17,039 nt of DNA from Cyclostephanos tholiformis (taxonomy: Eukaryota; Bacillariophyta; Thalassiosirophyceae; Thalassiosirales; Thalassiosiraceae), in the NCBI GenBank assembly GCA_036939975.1, contig JALLPB010001417.1, forward strand, positions 1-17,039, read 5' to 3'. A model generated the notes under the pieces. The model did no database searches. It had not been told where the DNA came from and saw nothing but the letters and a program-made list of their open reading frames with translations. Positions 1 through 7,200 of this stretch are shown piece by piece; the first letter of the stretch is position 1; each line of letters opens with the position of its first letter. The translations under genes and the position numbers were made by a program.

Positions 1-34
1 CTTCATTTCCACCCTTGCCTGTTCACCGGATCCC

Positions 35-370
35 TTATTCTTCAGAAGATAACACCGCCCCCGCCACCCCGCCGATACCCCTCCCCCCGATGGGAACGCC
101 ACGGGCGTTCCCATCGGCATCGAACGCGAACGACGTCATGAGGAGGACTTTCGGACTCGAAATGGACGCGTTCCACCAGTAATCGAATATCACCGGACCG
201 AAAGTTCGCCAGAAATGCATTTCCCTCCCGAGTGCCAATCGGCGATCCGCGTTCGTGTAATACAGGAACATGGACGCGGAGACGATTCCGGATGTTAATG
301 CGACCGCCGTCGTCGTCGTGGCGCGACGGACGACGGTGCGGACCGCCCCAATCGCGGCGAACGTGGACAT
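35..370 (-). CDS. N-terminal exon of a probable ABC1/AarF (ADCK-like) protein, partial
   Basis: Open frame of 111 codons whose ATG is at 370-368. Residues about 19-38 are hydrophobic and could be a membrane anchor or part of an organelle-targeting sequence. They are followed by an Arg-rich turn and an aromatic segment (FWRTFGPVIFDYWW, residues 53-66). That segment resembles the stretch preceding the kinase-like core in ABC1/AarF/ADCK proteins, which act in mitochondrial or plastid quinone and lipid metabolism. None of the core motifs (KxGQ, ATP-binding lysine, DFG) is in the window. The in-frame stop at 35-37 is probably read through an intron: after about residue 80 the sequence turns Gly-rich and loses family character. 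The donor cannot be placed with confidence. The gene is divergent from transaldolase. The family call rests on a short motif and is tentative. Confidence 0.45.
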   Translation of the reverse strand: MSTFAAIGAVRTVVRRATTTTAVALTSGIVSASMFLYYTNADRRLALGREMHFWRTFGPVIFDYWWNASISSPKVLLMTSFAFDADGNARGVPIGGRGIGGVAGAVLSSEE

Positions 371-400
371 GGCGTTGGCGTCGGCGTCGGCGTCGGCGTC
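371..400. repeat. Hexanucleotide microsatellite (GGCGTC)n
   Basis: Five units of GGCGTY in tandem abut the start codon of the minus-strand gene at 370, so they lie in its 5' UTR or proximal promoter. The repeat continues the gene's reading frame as Thr-Pro, but there is no upstream ATG in it. Confidence 0.8.
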
Positions 401-832
401 GTTTTGAAAAATTCATATTATGCTGCTCTTTTTGGTGTGTAATTTTTTGCGCGGGAAGGACGAGGTTGAGAGAGAAGATAGAAGAGAGGAGATTCTCCCA
501 AAAGAGGCGCGCGCGGCGCGGGGTGCGGGTGGCGAAGCTCCTCTCTCTCTCTAAAATCTACCTACGCGAACTCTCTGCGATGACGACAGCACGAAGGCAA
601 ACATGAAAAATCTTCGAGGCACGATACATCATAATACTCTATCTGTCTATGCACAAGCAACAACACAACGACGACATTCGGCGAGACCCCATCTGAGAGA
701 AGATTCACACACCTCGTGCCATTATAATATTATATTATCCGAAATCCACATCATCGTAGATATTGAGCATCGATATTTTCATAGTGCACCGCATCGCACC
801 CCAAACCTCTCACATCACAAACACACGCAAGC
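401..832. promoter_or_regulatory. Shared upstream region between the ABC1-like gene and transaldolase
   Basis: About 430 bp between two divergent starts with no credible ORF. It contains a purine-rich block (about 470-495), a CG-rich block of GCGCG repeats (about 507-525), a CT run (about 541-553) and a strongly AT-rich stretch (about 721-738, TATAATATTATATTA) some 95 bp before the transaldolase ATG. That stretch could serve as a TATA-like element. The last 50 bases before the ATG are CA-rich, like a leader. No specific factor site is claimed. Confidence 0.4.
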
Positions 833-2074
833 ATGTCCACCACCCAGGTCGAACAGTTGAAGAAATACACCACCGTCGTCGCCGACACCGGCGACTTCAA
901 TTCGATCAAGAAGTTCAATCCCCAGGATGCGACTACGAACCCTAGTCTCATATACTCCGCGGCCTTGATGCCGGAATACTCGCACATGCTCGACGACGCC
1001 GTCGAGTACGGCAATGGGAACCTGTCGGTGACCATGGACAGGCTGGCCGTCGGCTTCGGCGCGGAGATTACCAAGATCGTTCCCGGATACGTCTCGACCG
1101 AGGTCGACGCTCGTCTGTCGTTTGATACCGAGGCCACGATACGGAAGGCTCGGGACATAATTCGCATGTACGAGGAGATCGGCGTGACCAGGGACAGGAT
1201 ACTCATCAAGGTGGCCTCGACGTGGGAGGGGATACAGGCCGCGAGGGTGCTGGAGGGGGAGGGCATATCGTGCAATGCCACGCTCATCTTCGGCATCGCC
1301 CAGGCGATCGCTTGTGCGGAGGCGAAGTGCACGCTAATATCGCCGTTCGTCGGGCGCATCATGGACTGGCACAAGAGGGCAGGGGGGGTGGAGAAGTTCG
1401 CGCCGAGCGAGGATCCCGGGTACGACGACGGCGGCGGAGGTCGGACCTCGTCATTACTTTCTCCGAACCCTCGAATCGTCGCCGCTTTCGTTGTCGCTAA
1501 TCCAGATATCATCTCCCTCTCCCCCTTACGTCTCTATTTATGCATTCCCAAAGCGTGATGTCCGTTACCGCCATCTTCAATTACTTCAAGAAGCATGATT
1601 ACGATACGATTGGTAAGTCGTGCGCATATATTATTTGGCGTATCATCGATTAATATCGTAGTCCAGAGAGTGCTCAGGATTCTACACGTCGCCGATCATT
1701 GTCCCTCGCGTCGTTCCCCTCAAGTGATGGGCGCATCGTTTCGCAATACCGACGAAATTTGCGAACTAGCAGGATGCGACAGGTTGACGATAGCGCCGAA
1801 ACTCCTGGACGAGCTTTCGAAAAGCCACGCCGACGTGCCTCGGAAACTCGACGCGTCCAAGGCGAAGGAAATGGACATACCCAAGATCGACATGAACGAG
1901 AAGACGTTCCGATGGATGATGAACGAGGATGCGATGGCGACCGAGAAGCTCGCCGAGGGGATACGAGGCTTCGCGGTCGATATCGTCAAGCTCGAGAAGA
2001 TAGTACAAGCGAGGATCGATGCCGCCGGCAACAAGAGACGCAAGCTCACAAATGAGGATAAGAAGGAAGATTGA
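833..2074 (+). CDS. TAL: Transaldolase (three exons)
   Basis: Transfers a dihydroxyacetone unit from sedoheptulose-7-phosphate to glyceraldehyde-3-phosphate in the non-oxidative pentose phosphate pathway. Exons 833-1419, 1554-1612 and 1725-2074 join to 331 codons plus TGA. Introns 1420-1553 and 1613-1724 are GT-AG, the second with a GTAAGT donor. Joining restores the family text across both splices (EDPG-VMSVT and [11 protein letters not shown]). Visible motifs are ADTGDF (Asp18), DATTNPSLI (32-40), STEVDARLS (Glu90), the Schiff-base Lys126 in ILIKVAST, Thr150 and SPFVGR. All match the catalytic residues of E. coli TalB in order. Length fits class I transaldolases (about 315-335 aa). There is no N-terminal extension, so a cytosolic form is likely. 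The C-terminus carries a basic tail (NKRRKL...). The minus-strand frame over exon 1 is a shadow. Confidence 0.96.
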
Positions 2075-2185
2075 CGCGACACGCCGTCGCACAGAGCATC
2101 GCGAAATGTTTGCCCCTTGTTGATGTGCGGGCAGCTGGCCAGGTGATGGTCGATGGTGACTGATTAGGCATTATTACTACCTAAC
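2075..2185. other. Short convergent intergenic spacer
   Basis: 111 bp between the stop codons of transaldolase (plus) and the methyltransferase (minus). It must hold both 3' UTRs and polyadenylation signals. No canonical AATAAA is seen. Confidence 0.5.
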
Positions 2186-3810
2186 CTATATCGGGGTTAT
2201 CGTTAGTACGCTGCAATTGCCAAAATCGTCCACGAGAGGCGAATACCCCGACCAGCCCCTCGTCTTGTTCACCTCATCGGGTCCGTACTTCAATAGGAAA
2301 TCTCGTTGTTTCATCGCCGTCGCGTAGAATCTAGTTCCATCGTCTTCCCCCGATCGCCCCGTCATTCCCCCCTCGAGGCATCGGGTAACGAAATCCGACA
2401 TGCGACCGAAGTCGGTCGGGAATAGAATGTCGCAACGCAACGATGGCGGTTCGGTCAGATAACGCGCGTGATCGTTCCCCTTCATATCCGTCACGAGGGG
2501 ATCGCCGACGGCGACTTCCGCCGAAGAATGCGCATCGTCGAACTCGCTCGTCCCCCCCTCACCGCGTCGTTGCGCATCGTCGCGGGATGGACCGCCCGAA
2601 TCCGGCGGAGGCAACCAGTCGAAATCGGCCCAAGCGACGATGGAGTTGGGTCTACACTCGAGCAACGACATCAGCGTGCCCAGGGCGACGGTGGGGACCC
2701 AACGGGGTCCGACCGTGGGACCGTAAAGCGACGGATCGATCGAGAGTATTTTCGTCAGGAGGGGATCGTTCATTCGCGCGAACGCCTCGACGTATCGGAT
2801 CGAGGTATCCACGGTCGCCGCGCCGTGATCGCCGACCTCCCCCCCATCCTCGGACGTATCGATATCATACATCGGGACCACGGGAATAAGCTCGGCTTGT
2901 AATATGTCGCCCGTTACCATGCATCTACCGATCTTATCATGGGGTAAGTTGTCGAGCAACTCGAATGCGATCACGGCCGTTGGCGTATCCGAGGGAGATA
3001 GGAACGCGGAGCTGACGAGCACGTGCCGCAATGCCAATTGGTAAAATTGAAATTCGCAATAATATATATTATGAAGATGGACGTCCCAAACTTATTCGTG
3101 TTTTTTTTTGTTTTTTTCGCTCACCTTCCCTCCGCGACGTCCAACATGTCGACGTGAACGAGTTCGACCTTACCGCGATGATTCGTTCCGTAATATCGTA
3201 GGACTTCCCCCTGGAGAGCATGCAACGTCGGGCTGGTATCGAAAATTTTATAGCAGCGCAGTCGTTCGTATGCCTCGGGATGGGTTTCGCTCATATGATC
3301 GAGGAACGCTACCGCATTCGTGCCCCGTCCGCCTCCGAGTTCGACGACGTCGAATACGCCGCCTCCTTCGCCGGACCTCGTCGTATCATCGTCGAGTAAC
3401 GTCGACACGGACGCGGTCACGAAATTCGCCATTACATTCGAGTAATACGGGCGGAATAGTTCGACCGGCGTTAGCCACATTCCGCCCTGTTCCTTGTATA
3501 GCCTCTTGTACGTGCGTTTCCAATGCCATTCGTTTACTAGGGACGAAAAATCAACACTCCTTAGCTTGATCGCACCGCCGTGTTGTGCGCCCGGCGATGG
3601 TGGTAGCAACGTCGTCGCGGTTGTGACGCCGGGTCGGTCGACGACCGATGAGGCTCGAGGTATGAGCGTGGCGTCGATGCTCCCTATCACCTTATCGGCG
3701 GGTTGCGAATAATATTCCGAGAGACGTTTGCACAGGTATCTCCTGAGGAGGACTTTCCCATGGTTCATCATCATTTCTCCATAAGTACCATACCAATCCG
3801 CAATCTGCAT
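2186..3810 (-). CDS. MidA/NDUFAF7-type SAM-dependent methyltransferase, 5' end cut off by a retrotransposon
   Basis: Exons 3809-3125 and 3011-2186 (minus), with a GT-AG intron 3124-3012 (GTGAGC donor, acceptor GTCAG). The joined frame ends at TAG 2188-2186. A Rossmann motif I is visible (VVELGGGRGTNAVAFLDHM), followed by CYKIFDTSP (motif II region). After the splice come AFELLDNLPHD, then ADFDWLPPP and CDILFPTDFGRMSDFV. This order fits the DUF185/MidA/NDUFAF7 family; NDUFAF7 dimethylates an arginine of the complex I subunit NDUFS2 in mitochondria. Whether this paralogue has that substrate is not shown. The copia element sits at codon 17-18 of the predicted original frame, whose first codons lie at 9939-9888. 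With one copy of the target duplication removed, total coding length is 1,563 nt, a whole number of codons (520 aa). An in-frame ATG straddles the junction (3810-3808) and could start a shortened protein. Confidence 0.85.
3805..3809. repeat. Left target-site duplication CTGCA
   Basis: CTGCA directly before the first base of the left LTR is repeated directly after the right LTR (9883-9887). Five bp is the usual duplication length for Ty1/copia integrases. The empty site reads TGCATGCA, a palindrome. Confidence 0.95.
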
Positions 3811-3834
3811 GTTATGACAGCTCCACAGTCTCCT

Positions 3835-3916
3835 GGTACGACTGTACCAATGTCACATAAGCGTACAAGTACGCCCATGAAGAACGTGACGTGGAGGGAG
3901 GCACTATTTCCACGTC
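3835..3916 (+). promoter_or_regulatory. U3 palindrome cluster: four GTAC cores plus TGACGT/CCACGTC
   Basis: GGTACGACTGTACC (3835-3848) and GCGTACAAGTACGC (3861-3874) are two short inverted repeats, placing GTAC at 3836, 3844, 3863 and 3869. TGACGT follows at 3887-3892. GACGTGG (3888-3894) is mirrored by CCACGTC (3910-3916). GTAC is the core bound by SBP-type factors in green algae. TGACGT is a bZIP/CRE core used in diatom CO2/cAMP-responsive promoters. Function here is inferred from position in U3 only. The same block in the 3' LTR (9681-9762) is also coding. Confidence 0.4.
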
Positions 3917-3959
3917 GCCTCCCATCATCACCTCCTTCCTTAGAGTAGAGAGCGCAATA

Positions 3960-3966
3960 GCTCATT
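3960..3966 (+). promoter_or_regulatory. Candidate initiator (GCTCATT) of the element transcript
   Basis: GCTCATT matches the start of the initiator consensus described for oomycete promoters, in which transcription begins at the A of TCATT (here A3964). No TATA box is visible 25-35 bp upstream. Use of this initiator in diatoms is an extrapolation. Confidence 0.35.
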
Positions 3967-4051
3967 AAATTAATCAATATCTCGATTTCCAATGTCAAAT
4001 CGGCTATCGATTACTTTCATCGCTATCGCCTCAACATATTGATTAATTTAA
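3965..4051 (+). promoter_or_regulatory. Self-complementary LTR/leader structure, candidate self-primer and primer-binding site
   Basis: Bases 3965-3980 (TTAAATTAATCAATAT) pair without mismatch with 4036-4051 (ATATTGATTAATTTAA). The intervening 55 nt form a loop containing a 6-bp hairpin. The second arm starts at the last base of the LTR, exactly where a primer-binding site belongs. No tRNA-type site (TGG...) is present there. A 5' RNA end near 3964 would place the first 16-17 nt of the transcript on the primer-binding site, as in S. pombe Tf1 self-priming. The structure is seen in the sequence; the function is inferred. Confidence 0.55.
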
Positions 4052-4078
4052 AACGGGGGCATCCGCCCAAAACATCGG
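4037..4078 (+). other. Untranslated leader between LTR and first internal ATG
   Basis: After the 15-nt A/T stretch described as a primer-binding site comes a C/G-rich segment. In it, CATCCG (4060-4065) can pair with CGGATG (4076-4081), placing the start codon at 4079 inside a hairpin stem. A 16-codon ORF starts in U5 (ATG 3992) and ends at 4042. Confidence 0.4.
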
Positions 4079-4258
4079 ATGAAATTTGAAATCAAAACGG
4101 AGCCTGTCTGTGCAGTGCTTATCGCCGTGCCTGCCTACGCCGCAATCGTTATCATCACCCTCGGATCCGGTGTTGAAGCACAAGACGCCTGGTTCCCCCT
4201 TTCCATCATCGTTACCATCCTTGCCATCGGACTATCATACGTCACGCCCGGAAAGTGA
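4079..4258 (+). CDS. 59-codon leader ORF with two hydrophobic segments (element-encoded, hypothetical)
   Basis: ATG 4079-4081 is the only ATG between the LTR and the gag start. It opens a frame of 59 codons ending at TGA 4256-4258, one base before the gag ATG (TGA-A-ATG). Residues about 11-30 (CAVLIAVPAYAAIVIITLGS) and 38-54 (WFPLSIIVTILAIGLSY) are long enough to cross a membrane, separated by a short acidic turn, so the product could be a helical hairpin. It may instead be a regulatory upstream ORF. It overlaps an open Ser/Pro-rich stretch in the gag frame that lacks an ATG. No homologue is recognised. The hydrophobic codons could also be a by-product of that overlapping frame. Confidence 0.35.
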   Translation: MKFEIKTEPVCAVLIAVPAYAAIVIITLGSGVEAQDAWFPLSIIVTILAIGLSYVTPGK

Positions 4259-4259
4259 A

Positions 4260-7200
4260 ATGGGGAATATTAAGCAAGTGGAGCCACAAGCACATAAACC
4301 CCCCGAGGATGGTGCCGTACAACAGCAACGACGAAAAGGGCGCCACGGGCGCAATCGCTGGAATAATTCCCCGGGCGGCAGTGGTGGGGGATCAAACCTC
4401 ACAGCTAAATTCCCCACACGAAATAAAGACCTACCTGAGACAGCAGTCTTTGATAATACTGGGCAGGTGGATGCTGCGAATTTTCAACGTGCCCTCAAGG
4501 CGATGTCTAATTATCTCCATACGACATACAGCGCCGAGGTTGGTGACGCGATCTTAAAAATGCATCCCGTCAGCATTCCCATCGAAGAGGAACCCCCTCG
4601 GCGCCTCGATCCAGATACGAACCAAGTCATCCCCCTCTCATCTTGGGAGGAGTACAAATGGAAAAAGACGTATACCGAGCAATCCAACAAGTTGAAGGTG
4701 TACACCGACAGTATGCCGAAGGCATATATTCATATTTATAACCAGTGCTCGACCACCCTCAAAAATGATTTGGAGGCGTCCTCGTCCTTTCCTTCCGTCG
4801 AATCATCCAAGGACCCTATTGCCCTCCTAAAACTCATCCAGGGCCTTTGTTGTTCCTACGATTCTAAAACACAGAGTGTGATGGCGACGGTGGCCTCGCA
4901 GAAGAAATTGTTTACTTTCTTCCAGCGGGATGGCATGGACAACAGCACGTACCACAGGGAATTTGTCGCTCACGTGGACACCATCGAAACTTACGGCGGG
5001 GTCGGCGCCATCGGCATAACCCCTACTTTCGTCGCCCAAAAGCTCCTTGAATTGAGTCAAGAGGGCGCGTGTCGCGACATAGCCAACCCAACCAAGACAG
5101 AACTGGCGGCTGCGCACAAGGCCGTTCGTGATGAGTTTCTTGCCGCGCTCATGCTCAGCGGAGCCAACAGGGACCGCTACGGAGCTCTCCGCACCGAGCT
5201 TGCAAATCAGTATGGTTTCGGGAACGATCTTTACCCCAAGTCCATCGACCAATGCCTTACGATGATGAATCGCCGGGTCGACGCCACTCCCCCACGTCCC
5301 CACCGCGGTGCCTCTTCCGCCCAGCCACCACGTGAAGTCAAGCAGGAGGGGGAGGCCCTGGTTTTTGCCCAGGATTCGGACAAGCCATCCCCTACCAAGG
5401 CACCTTTATCCCTCCCCAAGAGTTCATCCTCATCTAGTTCCGGATCTCGTAGTGGAAAAAAGGTCAGGACGGTTGTTTGCCGGAATTGTGGCCAGCAGGG
5501 TCATGTCTCCGCCGTTTGTCCTCGCAAGCAGCCCCCCCCGGAGCAAATTCATGCCATGGCTGCTGCGCCTGATGATGCATCTGTTACCAGTGACGAAGAC
5601 AGTGTCCTGATCCTTGCCCAGGTTCACGATACTTTATCTCCTCCTCCTGACGAACTCGTCCTCACCCAAGCATGTACCCTTCCTCGTCGGCCAATCAGTT
5701 CCGATCTTGTCCTCCTTGATAGCCAGTCGACGGTTCACCTTTTTTCGGACCCTACCCACGTTAACAACATTCGTCCGGCTGCCCGGCCAATCCGAGTTCA
5801 TTGCAATAAAGGTACCCTCGAGACTACCCATGAGGCCGATTTCGGACACACTCCCGTTTTCTTTGACCCCCGCGGCATTGCCAACGTTCTCTCCCTTTAC
5901 CAGCTTGGTCAGAAATTCAAAGTCACGTATGACAGTACTGACCGTGGTGGGGTTTTCCAAGTCTTCACGAATGACGGGGTGGTTGAATTCAAACCTACTG
6001 GCACGGGTCTCCATGCCATTGACCTCCGAGACAACCCTGCTGCGGCTTATATTCTGGTCAACGACGCTGACCTCTCCTCCCCCTCTCCTGTCAAAACAAT
6101 TCGCAGGAACTACGAGGGCTTCTCTAAACGACAGATCCGCCAGGCCACTGCTGCCCGTCGTCTCATGGGTATGATCGGGGCACCAACGGAACGGGAATTC
6201 CAAGGTCTGGTACGTCAGAATCTCCTCAAAGACTGCCCAATCACTAACGACGATATTATCAATGCTCACAAAATTTTTGGCCCTGACCTAGCCAACATCC
6301 GGGGTAAAACGGTTCGTCGACGCCCTGAACACGTTCATGCGGACATTGTCGCCATCCCCCAAGACATCCTAGATTGCCAGTCCAATGTTACCCTCGTGGC
6401 GGACGTTTTATTTGTCAACAACGTCCCTTTCCTCGTTTCATCGTCTAGACATATTAACCTAACGACGATTGAACATGTACCAACGCGTACCGCTTCCAAA
6501 CTTGGGGCCCTCCTCCACCGCATCATCAACGTTTATTCTCGTGCCGGTTTCCACGTCCACACCATTTTGATGGATAATGAATTCGAGAAGGTTAAGGACC
6601 ACGTCCCACAGGCTACATTGAATACCACAGCTGCGGCGGAGCACGTCGGTGACATCGAACGACGCATCCGGGTCATCAAGGAACGGTGTCGGGGTATTAT
6701 CTGTACACTTCCATACACCCGCCTCCCCCAGATCATGCTCATCCATCTTCTCCACCACGTCGTCATGTGGCTCAACAACTTCCCTGTCGACAACGGAATT
6801 TCAAATAGATTCAGTCCACGGGAAATCATTTTGCGCCATAAGCTTGACTACAAGCACCACTGCCGTGTGCCATTCGGCGGGTACTGCGAGGTCCATGAGG
6901 ACAATTCCCCCACTAACACCATGAAGTCTCGGGGCATCCCTGCGATATGTCTGGGCCCCACCGGAAATATCCAGGGCACCTACAATTTTCTCAACCTCGC
7001 CACCGGCCTCGTCATCAAACGCCGTCAGTTCATTGAACTTCCCGCCCCCGACTCTGTCATCAAACGGGTCGAATCTCNCGTCATCAAACGCCGTCAGTTC
7101 ATTGAACTTCCCGCCCCCGACTCTGTCATCAAACGGGTCGAATCTCTGGCTTCTTCAGGTGGTGTGTCTACCTCCCTCAATTTTGCCAACAGACACAAAA

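Larger units (their letters stand above)
3810..4036 (+). repeat. 5' LTR (227 bp)
   Basis: Identical by eye to 9656-9882. Starts TGTTATGACAG and ends CGCCTCAACA. The promoter half (U3) holds four GTAC cores and a TGACGT box. GCTCATT at 3960-3966 resembles the stramenopile initiator, predicting transcription from about A3964. That would give U3 of about 154 nt and R+U5 of about 73 nt. A nested hairpin (CGATTT 3983-3988 with AAATCG 3997-4002) lies inside the larger fold described for 3965-4051. Confidence 0.97.

Noticed and set aside
232..606. Arg-rich plus-strand frame over the left gene and spacer
   Set aside because: Arg-rich translation of a GC-rich repeat region with no domain, antisense to the N-terminal exon of the ABC1-like gene.
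751..1512. Long minus-strand frame (253 codons) opposite transaldolase
   Set aside because: It overlaps exon 1 of a gene with clear catalytic motifs on the plus strand. The frame is open because of codon bias and resembles no family.
4037..4054. Standard tRNA-type primer-binding site
   Set aside because: The sequence after the LTR does not begin with TGG and does not resemble the initiator-Met tRNA site used by many copia elements. I could not test it against every host tRNA.
5634..6269. Minus-strand 211-codon frame inside gag-pol, plus other antisense frames there
   Set aside because: All overlap the polyprotein with its ordered protease and integrase motifs; they look like codon-bias shadows.
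7010..7146. Genuine internal repeat in the integrase C-terminal region
   Set aside because: The copies are perfect, flank an N and are not expected in copia pol; an assembly join is simpler.
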